Positions 7,289 to 13,925 of a DNA stretch of 19,137 bases are shown here, in pieces (the stretch's first letter is position 1; the number at the start of each line of letters is the position of its first letter). The stretch covers positions 1 to 19,137 of the forward strand of contig CAMLPA010000011.1 in the NCBI GenBank assembly GCA_946481605.1, read 5' to 3'. The notes beneath the pieces were generated by a model. It had not been told where the DNA came from, did no database searches, and was given only the letters and a program-made list of their open reading frames with translations. Made by a program: the position numbers and the translations under genes. This DNA comes from an uncultured Flavihumibacter sp. (GTDB lineage Bacteria > Bacteroidota > Bacteroidia > Chitinophagales > Chitinophagaceae).

Positions 7289-8659
7289 ATGCAGATACAA
7301 ACGAAAACTGCCATACTGTTCACCCTGCTTACCGCCACTGTAGTATTCATACTCAGCATGGCCATTTATTATTTCTCCAACAAATACGCTTACAACGATT
7401 TTTATAAAAGACTGGAACTGCGCGCCCGCATCTCCGCCAAGTTCCGCTTTGAACAGGACCAGGTTTCCACCGAAGCGTTCCGCGCCATTCAAAAAAAATA
7501 CCTGGAAACGCTGCCGGAAGAGAAAGCATTTATCGTAAAAGTAAACAGGGAAACAGGACAGCCACAGCCGGCGAAAGACAACCCGCTGCCTATGTCGTAC
7601 ATGAGGAACGTCATTAAAGCGAATGGTGAAACCGTATACCACCAGATAAAACTCCGCCATTTCGCGGGCATATTGTACAAGGACGAAACAGGCGACTACC
7701 TGGTGATCAAATCAGCAACCAACAACTATGTGAACGAGAGCCTGGAGCACCTACGGGATATCCTGATCGTGACCTTCATCTCTTCTGTGATCTTCATTTT
7801 CAGTGTGGGCCTTTTTTTCTCCCGCCGTACTTTCCAACCTGTACGTGATATCACGGCACGTTTTAAGGAGATCAGCGTGGGCAACCTGCACCTGCGTTTA
7901 CCCGAAACCGGTAGTACCGACGAAATAGCGGAACTAACCCAAACCTTTAACCAGATGCTCGACCGGCTGCAAACAGCCTTCGAAACGCAGAATAATTTCA
8001 TCAGCAACGCATCCCACGAATTCCGTACACCCCTTACCACCATCATTGGCGAAGCCGATTACGCCCTTTCAAAAGAACGGAACGCGGAAGCCTACCGCCA
8101 AAGCCTTACCACCATCGTTTCAGAAGCCGAGAAATTGCAACAACTCACCAGAGGCCTGCTCGCGCTTGCACAATCAGGGTTCGACGGGAAAAAACAACAA
8201 TGGGAGACCATCCGGGTAGATCAATTGTTGTTCGATGTGAAAGAACATGTAGATGCGATAGACCCGGCCAATAAAGTGCACATCTACATGGGACAGCTTC
8301 CCTCCGATGAGAACGAGATCACCACGCACGGAAGTTACAGTCTGCTCAGAATCGCAGTAGGCAATATCGTCATGAACGCCTGTAAATATTCCGGTAACCG
8401 AAAGGTTTCCGTTAAAATGGAAGTGGAAGACGGCTTCATTCATGTTACCGTGGCAGATAGCGGAATCGGCATCCCTTCTGCTGAACTGAAACATATTTAC
8501 GACCCGTTCTTCCGGGCCTCCAACACCGGCAATTATGAAGGGTACGGCATCGGGCTTCCCCTCGCCAACAACATCATCCGCATCCACAAAGGCAAACTGG
8601 AAGTGCAGTCGCAGGAGAAAATTGGCACCACCGTCCGCATTTCCCTCCCCTGTATCTAA
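7289..8659 (+). CDS. Membrane sensor histidine kinase (HAMP, HisKA, HATPase)
   Basis: This 456-residue kinase is the partner of the preceding regulator. Order of parts: TM1 (about 8-29, ILFTLLTATVVFILSMAIY), a periplasmic sensor region of about 125 residues without recognisable fold, TM2 (about 157-178, IVTFISSVIFIFSVGLFF), a HAMP linker (RRTFQPVRDI to QTFNQMLDRL), HisKA with FISNASHEFRTPL and phosphoacceptor H243, then HATPase with N box NIVMNACKYS, DSGIGIP and GYGIGLPLANNII. All catalytic motifs are present. It should sit in the inner membrane. The arrangement resembles the ArlS/CusS-type group of classical kinases, but no ligand can be read from the sequence. Its stop overlaps the start of a region of 11-bp repeats; there is no terminator hairpin. 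Confidence 0.95.
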   Translation: MQIQTKTAILFTLLTATVVFILSMAIYYFSNKYAYNDFYKRLELRARISAKFRFEQDQVSTEAFRAIQKKYLETLPEEKAFIVKVNRETGQPQPAKDNPLPMSYMRNVIKANGETVYHQIKLRHFAGILYKDETGDYLVIKSATNNYVNESLEHLRDILIVTFISSVIFIFSVGLFFSRRTFQPVRDITARFKEISVGNLHLRLPETGSTDEIAELTQTFNQMLDRLQTAFETQNNFISNASHEFRTPLTTIIGEADYALSKERNAEAYRQSLTTIVSEAEKLQQLTRGLLALAQSGFDGKKQQWETIRVDQLLFDVKEHVDAIDPANKVHIYMGQLPSDENEITTHGSYSLLRIAVGNIVMNACKYSGNRKVSVKMEVEDGFIHVTVADSGIGIPSAELKHIYDPFFRASNTGNYEGYGIGLPLANNIIRIHKGKLEVQSQEKIGTTVRISLPCI

Positions 8660-8661
8660 AC

Positions 8662-8727
8662 ATTTCTAATCCTATTCTAATCCGATTATAATCCATCTCT
8701 AACCATTCATTTAAGCCATTCTAATGT
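8662..8727 (+). repeat. Six 11-bp direct repeats, candidate operator array
   Basis: Six units follow each other without gaps: ATTTCTAATCC (8662), TATTCTAATCC (8673), GATTATAATCC (8684), ATCTCTAACCA (8695), TTCATTTAAGC (8706) and CATTCTAATGT (8717). The core CTAATCC starts at 8666, 8677, 8688 and 8699 at an exact 11-bp step. Units 1-3 are nearly identical and units 4-6 are more degenerate, with the last near-consensus again. Head-to-tail sites with 11-bp pitch are what OmpR/PhoB-type dimers bind. The array ends 8 bp before the -7 box at 8736, so it would cover roughly -30 to -85 of the stress-protein promoter. Binding by the neighbouring regulator is inferred. Confidence 0.75.
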
Positions 8728-8735
8728 TACAACAT

Positions 8736-8743
8736 CAAATTTG
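8736..8743 (+). promoter_or_regulatory. -7 box for the stress protein-bestrophin unit
   Basis: CAAATTTG agrees with TAnnTTTG at seven of eight positions and ends 20 nt before ATG 8764. It lies directly after the 11-bp repeat array and overlaps the alternative GTG start at 8743, arguing for the internal ATG. The non-consensus first base would suit an activator-dependent promoter. Confidence 0.45.
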
Positions 8744-8763
8744 TGGTAATAAAAACATGGCAA

Positions 8764-9258
8764 ATGAGACATATTCTAGTACCTACCGACTTCACGACCG
8801 CTTCCCTCAAAATGGTGGAACAAGCTGTTAAAACGCTGGATGGCCAGAAGTTAGACATTATACTTTTCCACGCCTTTGAACTCCCCTTTTTCGTTTCCGA
8901 CCTGGTGGGATCCGCTAAAAGACAGCCTTACCACGACCTGGTAACAGATGAATTCAGAAATGCCTGCAAACAATTAAAAGACCAATACCCCCGCAGCATC
9001 CACCGGATACAATTCCGTTTTATGCAGGGCGACACCGTATCCCTTTTCCGCAATTTCCTGGATGCAAATGAAATAGACATGATTGTTTGTCCGGATTATT
9101 ACCAATACCGAAAAGTGCACGAACGCAGCATTAATCCAACCACGTTCTTCAAAAAAGCCGGTATTCCTGTATTGGCAGAACTGGAGCCGCGTAAAAAAGA
9201 GGTGACCTATACTATTCAGAAAGTAATTGAGCCGACGCTGTCCTTTGTAAGGAACTGA
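8764..9258 (+). CDS. Universal stress protein (UspA-like), single domain
   Basis: This 164-residue cytoplasmic protein starts MRHILVPTDFT, the typical beta1 strand of the UspA fold with the conserved Asp, and ends the core with TFFKKAGIPVLAELEP, the usual strand before the C-terminus. Residues about 76-105 (RIQFRFMQGDTVSLFRNFLDAN and DMIVCPDYY) fit the beta-alpha pattern. The classical nucleotide-binding G-2x-G-9x-G(S/T) motif is not evident, so ATP binding is doubtful. A C-terminal tail of about 20 residues after the domain is unassigned. The longer frame from GTG 8743 overlaps the promoter box, so ATG 8764 is preferred. It is followed after 35 nt by a bestrophin-like channel, and preceded by the repeat array. 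The role is inferred to be stress response, possibly linked to the channel. Confidence 0.85.
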   Translation: MRHILVPTDFTTASLKMVEQAVKTLDGQKLDIILFHAFELPFFVSDLVGSAKRQPYHDLVTDEFRNACKQLKDQYPRSIHRIQFRFMQGDTVSLFRNFLDANEIDMIVCPDYYQYRKVHERSINPTTFFKKAGIPVLAELEPRKKEVTYTIQKVIEPTLSFVRN

Positions 9259-9285
9259 GCCATGTTGGGGCGAAGCAGTAAAACC

Positions 9286-9290
9286 GAGGA
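9286..9290 (+). promoter_or_regulatory. Shine-Dalgarno-like site for the bestrophin gene
   Basis: GAGGA lies 3 nt before ATG 9294. Purine-rich sites are rare before starts in this window, and the spacing is short, so its use is uncertain. No promoter box is seen in the 35-bp gap, in line with co-transcription from the stress-protein promoter. Confidence 0.35.
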
Positions 9291-9293
9291 ATT

Positions 9294-10226
9294 ATGCTAT
9301 TGAAGAAAAACATACCGTTTAAATATACATTCGGAAAAATAAGGTACGAGTTGCTGGTGATACTCCTGTATGCCTCGCTGATCGCGATCGTATATGATAC
9401 TTACCATTTTACAAGAATTTCCATTCCCATTGCGGTACCTACCATCCTGGGCACGGTGATCTCCCTCCTGCTCGGCTTTAGGAGTAACCAGGCTTATGAC
9501 AGGTGGTGGGAGGCCCGCCACATCTGGGGTGCCATCGTGAACGATTCCAGGACTCTGGCCCGCCAGGTGATGAATTACACGCGTGCACAATATGAGACCG
9601 ATGAAGTGGCACGCTTCCGCGAACGCGTGGTACGCCGGCAGATCGCCTGGAATTACAGCCTTGGGCAACACCTGCGCGACCAGCCTTCGGCCAGGGGATT
9701 GGAAAAGCACCTTACCAAAAGAGACATCGAATTCATCCGTGAAGTAGACAATGTACCTACTGCACTGCTGGAACTTCAGGGTCGCGACCTCGCACTCGCC
9801 CTGGAAGAAGGTTGGATCAACCGGTACCAACAGGTGGAAATTGACCAGACGCTTTCCAGGCTCTGCGATGCCATGGGTAAATGTGAACGCATCAAGAATA
9901 CGGTGTTCCCAAGTACTTACAGCCTTTACATTCATCTTGCGCTGATGCTGTTCATCTGCCTGCTGCCTTTCGGGGTAATCGAATACTTCGGCCTTTTTGA
10001 AGTGCCGCTCGTGGTAGCCATATCCGCCTGTTTTCTGCTTATTGAGAAAATGGCCATCCACCTCCAGGATCCGTTTGAAAACAAACCCACGGATACCCCG
10101 GTTACCACCATTGCAAGGAGCATAGAAAAGAACCTGCTGCAACTCTGTCAATTTGAAAAAGCAGAAGATCCGCATGAGCCTGAAATGCCCGTTGTTGAAG
10201 AGAAAGAGCATTATTTTGTGATGTGA
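9294..10226 (+). CDS. Bestrophin-like ion channel
   Basis: This 310-residue integral membrane protein is predicted to form a pentameric ion channel in the inner membrane. Hydrophobic segments lie at about 19-39 (LLVILLYASLIAIVY), 43-62 (IPIAVPTILGTVISLLLGF), 206-227 (YIHLALMLFICLLPFGVI) and 232-252 (VPLVVAISACFLLIEKMAI). Family marks are GFRSNQAYDRWWEAR after the second segment, and HLQDPFENKPTDTP near the C-terminus. The length is normal for the prokaryotic bestrophin family (about 290-310). Prokaryotic members studied so far include cation-selective channels, so the ion cannot be assigned here. It sits 35 nt after a UspA-like gene and downstream of a two-component system, suggesting regulated expression under envelope or ionic stress. 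No terminator is visible after it. Confidence 0.92.
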   Translation: MLLKKNIPFKYTFGKIRYELLVILLYASLIAIVYDTYHFTRISIPIAVPTILGTVISLLLGFRSNQAYDRWWEARHIWGAIVNDSRTLARQVMNYTRAQYETDEVARFRERVVRRQIAWNYSLGQHLRDQPSARGLEKHLTKRDIEFIREVDNVPTALLELQGRDLALALEEGWINRYQQVEIDQTLSRLCDAMGKCERIKNTVFPSTYSLYIHLALMLFICLLPFGVIEYFGLFEVPLVVAISACFLLIEKMAIHLQDPFENKPTDTPVTTIARSIEKNLLQLCQFEKAEDPHEPEMPVVEEKEHYFVM

Positions 10227-10301
10227 TTATACAAGAAGGATGGATACTGATTCAAAAGCTGTTTTCCATGAAATAAGCTGCCGCCAATCAGGAATCCTTC
10301 C

Positions 10302-10309
10302 TAGTTTTG
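10302..10309 (+). promoter_or_regulatory. TAnnTTTG -7 box for the DUF2452 gene
   Basis: TAGTTTTG is an exact TAnnTTTG match that ends only 4 nt before ATG 10314. If used, the mRNA would start at or next to the AUG (leaderless). The next in-frame Met is too far inside to be the start. No -33 element seen. Confidence 0.45.
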
Positions 10310-10313
10310 CGCC

Positions 10314-11108
10314 ATGATCCAGGCATATAACTTCTTAGCGAGCTGGCAATTGTTCCCTGAAAAAGGGGTGTATGAAAAAGGGGAACGCCCGAAATCAGGC
10401 ACCTTCCGCATCAGTAAAGGACAAGAATCGGAAAGCAATAGTATCGTAGTCGACATGAGTTGGGTAACGTTGGAAAACCAGTCGTTCGCTTCAACCTATA
10501 CTATTCCTGCCGACGGAACGCGTTATCCCGCAGCCGACAATGCCTGGGCAGATGAAGTTGCAGCGCGTTTTCCAGACAGCATTACCTTCGAAACCATCTT
10601 TTACAATGCTGAAAATCCCGTTGTTGAAATACTGCATGAAATTATGCCGAACGGCTACCTGCGTGTGACCCGCAAACACCTTGGTGTGGAAGCCTTCACC
10701 AATGTGGAGTATTACCACAAACAAATGAATGTGCTGCCGTATTCGGCATCCGTTTCAGGCGCGGTAATCAGGCCCACGGAAGAAGGAATGATCCGCCACA
10801 AAGCGCTAACCGCCATGGAGGAACAGACCAATATGCAACTGGAACAGATCAGGAAACAGATTGAATTGCTGGCCTTGCAGGCACAGGAAATACAGAAGAG
10901 AAAAGAATTGTCGATGATGATTTACGGGGCGAAACTGAGTTTTCAACCTGTGATCGGACAGGTATACCACCTGTATGAAAAGAAAGACGGGAGTTACACC
11001 ATTTCCATGATCAGTCCTAAGGAATGGGGCGGTGGTGCCGGCCCATTCCTCAGGGTAATAGCTCCTGTGAAGCTATTGGCCGATCATACATGGATGGAAG
11101 TTTCTTAA
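10314..11108 (+). CDS. DUF2452-domain protein with an unassigned N-terminal domain
   Basis: This 264-residue soluble protein has two parts. Residues about 185-264 hold a helix rich in Gln/Glu (MQLEQIRKQIELLALQAQEI) followed by SFQPVIGQVYHLYEK, YTISMISPKEWG and LLADHTWMEV. This is the pattern of DUF2452, a family shared with the eukaryotic C1orf50 group and of unknown function. Residues about 1-160 have the look of a beta-barrel (ASWQLFPEKGVYEKGERPKSG, then alternating strands, FYNAENPVVEILHEI, YLRVTRKHLG), possibly lipocalin-like, but I do not recognise the family. No signal peptide. The gene has its own promoter-like box and ends 3 bp from a convergent small gene. The function is not known; the DUF2452 call is from motif memory. 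Confidence 0.75.
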   Translation: MIQAYNFLASWQLFPEKGVYEKGERPKSGTFRISKGQESESNSIVVDMSWVTLENQSFASTYTIPADGTRYPAADNAWADEVAARFPDSITFETIFYNAENPVVEILHEIMPNGYLRVTRKHLGVEAFTNVEYYHKQMNVLPYSASVSGAVIRPTEEGMIRHKALTAMEEQTNMQLEQIRKQIELLALQAQEIQKRKELSMMIYGAKLSFQPVIGQVYHLYEKKDGSYTISMISPKEWGGGAGPFLRVIAPVKLLADHTWMEVS

Positions 11109-11111
11109 GGT

Positions 11112-11366
11112 TTAATTGGCGGTTTCAGTAAAATAAAAGCCTTCCTCGCTTAATACGAAGCCGGGAGGAACAAATGAAAAGAACGCTTCATTGATCAACT
11201 CCATGATCTCTTTTTTGTGGTGTGCTTGCTGTGGTGGTAATGCACAGGCCCTTTGCCAGGAGTGCACTTTATACAGTGCGATCTTACTGGTTTCCTGTAC
11301 CCAGGATTCCGCGATCAGAAAACGATCGGCGATGTAATCCTGCTGGTTGAGTAGCAGTTGGTTCAT
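11112..11366 (-). CDS. Small protein of unknown function (84 aa)
   Basis: I do not recognise this family. The predicted protein begins MNQLLLNQQDYIADRFLIAE, has WVQETSKIALYKVHSWQRAC in the middle and ends SFVPPGFVLSEEGFYFTETAN. It has no signal peptide or transmembrane segment, and looks like a small mainly helical cytoplasmic protein. The open frame extends to 11435, but that part would contain a basic, hydrophobic stretch and lies over a promoter-like box (11388-11396), so ATG 11366 is preferred. It is convergent with the DUF2452 gene with only 3 bp between the stops. Coding status rests on an uninterrupted frame, an acceptable amino-acid mix and the tight packing against its neighbour; a comparison with relatives would settle it. 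Confidence 0.6.
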   Translation of the reverse strand: MNQLLLNQQDYIADRFLIAESWVQETSKIALYKVHSWQRACALPPQQAHHKKEIMELINEAFFSFVPPGFVLSEEGFYFTETAN

Positions 11367-11387
11367 AGTTAACCGGATTTTAGTTTT

Positions 11388-11396
11388 CAAAAGGTA
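11388..11396 (-). promoter_or_regulatory. Possible -7 box for the 84-aa gene
   Basis: TACCTTTTG on the minus strand is TAnnTTTG with one extra T. It lies 21 nt before ATG 11366 and inside the longer version of the open frame, favouring the shorter start. Confidence 0.35.
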
Positions 11397-11470
11397 TGTA
11401 GGATACAAAAAAATAAAACGCATGGGCCTTTTCAAAATTGTGCGATGTCCAATATAATCCCCAAAACACC

Positions 11471-11544
11471 GTTAATTACAGGCATTCCGTTAATCACAGG
11501 TTATCATGCAAACCTTTGCGTAAAAGGGACATGTTAATGGCAGG
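11471..11544 (+). repeat. Three GTTAATnnCAGG repeats upstream of the PAS kinase
   Basis: GTTAATTACAGG (11471-11482), GTTAATCACAGG (11489-11500) and GTTAATGGCAGG (11533-11544) share ten of twelve bases. The first two, extended to CCGTTAATnACAGG, are 18 bp apart; the third is 44 bp further. An AACCTTTG box (11511-11518, seven of eight to TAnnTTTG) lies between copies two and three. The arrangement in a 188-bp intergenic region suggests regulator sites; which protein binds is unknown. Confidence 0.5.
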
Positions 11545-11585
11545 TTAAGGCCGCCACTTCAGGCACCTCACCTTACGATTTTCCC

Positions 11586-11594
11586 TAATTTTTG
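11586..11594 (+). promoter_or_regulatory. Possible -7 box for the PAS kinase
   Basis: TAATTTTTG is close to TAnnTTTG with an extra T, 29 nt before ATG 11624. The AACCTTTG at 11511-11518 is a second candidate. Neither has a clear -33 TTTG. Confidence 0.3.
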
Positions 11595-11623
11595 TATTGT
11601 AAAACAAAGCCGGGTTCGTTACT

Positions 11624-13429
11624 ATGTTGACACTTGTTACCACTGTTGATGGCTTTTCGATGGATTTGCTGGACCAGGTAAACGATGCCGTAATAGCATT
11701 GGATAATGAATTCCGTATCGTGTACAGCAACGCCGCGGCCGCGAAATTATATGAGCTTATCTCGAAAAACGGACTCGGAAAAAGACTTTCCGAGTTGCAT
11801 GTATTCCATTACGCTGAGGGGTCAAGAGATACCGTCATGCAAGCCCTCCTGGAACAGAAAGTATGGAAAGGTGAGATGAGCTTCGTCAATGGCGCCGGAG
11901 AACAGATTCACCTGCTGAGCAGTGTGAACGAATATTATAAGGATGGAAAGAAAATCGGTTATATAGGCATCAGCAAAGACATCACCGCACTAAAAAGTTC
12001 CTCACACCAACTGGAGCAGACTTTGGCCCACAACCAGCAGATGCTGGACGGCATCAGTGAAGGCATCGTTTTATACAACAGGGATGGCGCCGTGGTAAGT
12101 TGTAACCAGAATGCGGAATATATCCTGGAAATGGACCAGGCCACCATTGGTCAGTGGTTCCACCCTCCGATAGAATGGCACGTGCACAGGAAAGACATGA
12201 GCATGGTGCTTTTAACGGAGCACCCCATTTACAAGGCTTTTCTAGCGGGCACTTCTCTCCGCAACCAGGTGATCGGTATTGAAATAAATGAACGCATCAA
12301 ATGGCTTTCGCTGAACATCAGTCCGGTGCTGGATCCCGGAAACAGCAATCCCGTTGCCGCAGCCATCAGTTTCCGTGATATATCCCGCCAGGTAGAACTC
12401 GAAAACAAATACAACCAGGGGGAAACCATGTTCAAATCGTTCATGAACAATACCCCTTCCCTCAACTGGATCACCGCGGAAGATGGCAGCATGATTTTCT
12501 TCAACAGGAAAAGTCTGCGGGAGTTCAGGTTTGATACGAATGTTGTGGGAAAGAATATTTATGAACTTTTCCCCAAAGAAGCCGCGGACGATTTCCAACG
12601 CAACAACAAAGAAGTACTCAAACAGAACCGGACCATTATTGCTGTTGAAAAAATCACTTCCCCGCAGGGGAAAACACGGAGCTTCCTCGTGATGAAATTC
12701 CCACTGCGCATGAGTGACAACACCATCGCCATTGGCGGTACTGGCATGGACATCACAGAGCAGCTAGAAATGGAAGAAGCCCTGCGCAACCAGCAGCTCT
12801 CCTTCCAGAAAGACATTACCCGCGCCACGATAGAGGCCCAGGAAAAAGAACGCGCCGAAATTGGCCGCCAGCTCCATGAAAGTGTGGGCCAGGTACTTTC
12901 CACCACCAAACTCTATATAGACCTGCAATTGCAGGAAGGCAACCTCAATGAAGAACTGCTCGTAAAAAGTACCAAATACCTCAGCGACGCCATCGAAGAA
13001 ATCAGGTTCCTCTCCGGCGCACTCACTCCGCAGGTATTGCGCGATATCGGCCTTACCGCTTCTATCCGTGAACTCACCGATCCATTGATCAATACCGGGA
13101 AACTGATGGTAGAACTTGATATTGATGAGGATGCCGATTCCGCTACCGATATCGATTCAAAACTCACCATCCTCCGCATCATCCAGGAGCAGTTGAACAA
13201 CATCGTAAGGCACTCCCAGGCCGCTTCCTGCCGTATTTCATTGCAGCAAAAAGGCAGCAGGTTAACGCTTTCAATTACCGATGATGGTATAGGTTTTATA
13301 CCTGAACTGGAAATGAGCAGCGGGCTCACCAACATCAAATACAGGGTAGACTCCTATCATGGTGATTTTAACCTGGACGCGGCACCGGGAAAAGGCTGCA
13401 CGCTCAGGGTTAGTCTGCCCATTTCCTGA
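11624..13429 (+). CDS. Soluble three-PAS histidine kinase (NarX/HisKA_3 type)
   Basis: This 601-residue kinase has no transmembrane segment or signal peptide, so it should sense in the cytoplasm. It has three PAS domains at about 14-125 (VNDAVIALDNEFRIVYSN, ending GISKDITALK), 138-258 (MLDGISEGIVLYNRDGAVVS, ending SFRDISRQVELE) and 268-385 (MNNTPSLNWITAEDG, ending GTGMDITEQLEMEE). A dimerization/phosphotransfer helix follows with EKERAEIGRQLHESVGQVL and phosphoacceptor H418. A GHKL ATPase domain (about 505-601) has IIQEQLNNIVRHSQA, DDGIGF (553-558) and GLTNIKYRV near the end. The HE instead of the common HD after the phosphoacceptor is a mild variation. Kinases of this group normally act on LuxR/NarL-type regulators, but none is encoded nearby, so it is an orphan in this window. 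Start ATG 11624; ATG 11660 is possible. Confidence 0.92.
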   Translation: MLTLVTTVDGFSMDLLDQVNDAVIALDNEFRIVYSNAAAAKLYELISKNGLGKRLSELHVFHYAEGSRDTVMQALLEQKVWKGEMSFVNGAGEQIHLLSSVNEYYKDGKKIGYIGISKDITALKSSSHQLEQTLAHNQQMLDGISEGIVLYNRDGAVVSCNQNAEYILEMDQATIGQWFHPPIEWHVHRKDMSMVLLTEHPIYKAFLAGTSLRNQVIGIEINERIKWLSLNISPVLDPGNSNPVAAAISFRDISRQVELENKYNQGETMFKSFMNNTPSLNWITAEDGSMIFFNRKSLREFRFDTNVVGKNIYELFPKEAADDFQRNNKEVLKQNRTIIAVEKITSPQGKTRSFLVMKFPLRMSDNTIAIGGTGMDITEQLEMEEALRNQQLSFQKDITRATIEAQEKERAEIGRQLHESVGQVLSTTKLYIDLQLQEGNLNEELLVKSTKYLSDAIEEIRFLSGALTPQVLRDIGLTASIRELTDPLINTGKLMVELDIDEDADSATDIDSKLTILRIIQEQLNNIVRHSQAASCRISLQQKGSRLTLSITDDGIGFIPELEMSSGLTNIKYRVDSYHGDFNLDAAPGKGCTLRVSLPIS

Positions 13430-13437
13430 TAATTCTC

Positions 13438-13445
13438 TACCTTTC
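13438..13445 (+). promoter_or_regulatory. -7 box for the NlpE-like gene
   Basis: TACCTTTC matches TAnnTTTG at seven of eight positions and ends 13 nt before ATG 13459, in the 29-bp gap after the PAS kinase. Read-through from the kinase gene is equally possible. Confidence 0.4.
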
Positions 13446-13458
13446 AGGAAACCTTTAT

Positions 13459-13905
13459 ATGAACAAGTTCCTCGCCATGGTATGCATCGCAGGCATACTT
13501 TCGTCCTGTAGTGAAAGTCAGCAAGAAGCCGCCAAACGTGCCGCGGAAGAAACCAAAGAAACCGCCAGCACACTTGTGAACACCGTAGCCAGCGGCGGTG
13601 TAACAGGCATATACGAAGGGCTGCTCCCCTGCGCAGATTGCGCCGGCATTGAAACCCGCATCTACCTTTTTGCCGACAGCAGTTTCGTGGAGAACAGCCT
13701 TTATCTCGGTAAACCCAATTCCACCACTTTCACCGCCAGCGGAAAATGGAGCCAGGAAAGCGGCACCATCACACTTTCCCAAACAGGTTCGTCCAGGAAA
13801 TACAAACTGGGCATCAGCAAACTCACCATGCTCGATACGGAAGGGAAGGAAATCCAAAGCAGCCTGAAAGACCGCTATATTCTGGCCAAAACCGGCGACT
13901 TTTAG
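13459..13905 (+). CDS. NlpE-like lipoprotein
   Basis: This 148-residue protein has a lipoprotein signal (1-17, FLAMVCIAGILSSC) with lipobox LSSC, so the mature protein begins at C17. A helical linker rich in Ala/Glu/Lys (about 19-45) is followed by a small beta-barrel domain. That domain contains GIYEGLLPCADCAGIETRIYL, the NlpE N-terminal signature including the CxxC-type pair in PCADC, then SGKWSQESGTITLS and a closing KDRYILAKTG. In enterobacteria NlpE is an outer-membrane lipoprotein that signals envelope and copper stress to Cpx; Bacteroidota proteins of this family often carry only this domain and their role is not known. It sits 29 bp after the PAS kinase and 20 bp before dnaG, but promoter-like boxes lie in both gaps. 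Confidence 0.85.
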   Translation: MNKFLAMVCIAGILSSCSESQQEAAKRAAEETKETASTLVNTVASGGVTGIYEGLLPCADCAGIETRIYLFADSSFVENSLYLGKPNSTTFTASGKWSQESGTITLSQTGSSRKYKLGISKLTMLDTEGKEIQSSLKDRYILAKTGDF

Positions 13906-13907
13906 TC

Positions 13908-13915
13908 TATATTTG
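13908..13915 (+). promoter_or_regulatory. TAnnTTTG -7 box for dnaG
   Basis: TATATTTG is an exact match to TAnnTTTG, 2 bp after the NlpE stop and 10 nt before the dnaG ATG. It supports ATG 13926 as the primase start and rules against the longer frame that begins at 13746 inside the NlpE gene. Confidence 0.55.
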
Positions 13916-13925
13916 CCAGCTCACC

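Noticed and set aside
8662..8727. The 11-bp repeats as a CRISPR-like array
   Set aside because: The units are contiguous with no spacers and much too short, and no cas gene is present. An operator array explains them better.
9297..10211. Long open frame (304 codons) on the minus strand opposite the bestrophin gene
   Set aside because: The plus-strand frame has clear bestrophin motifs; the antisense translation has no recognisable domain and is a by-product of codon use.
13746..13925. Upstream extension of dnaG by 60 residues
   Set aside because: It lies inside the NlpE-like gene in another frame, and an exact TAnnTTTG box precedes ATG 13926, which gives the family-like N-terminus.
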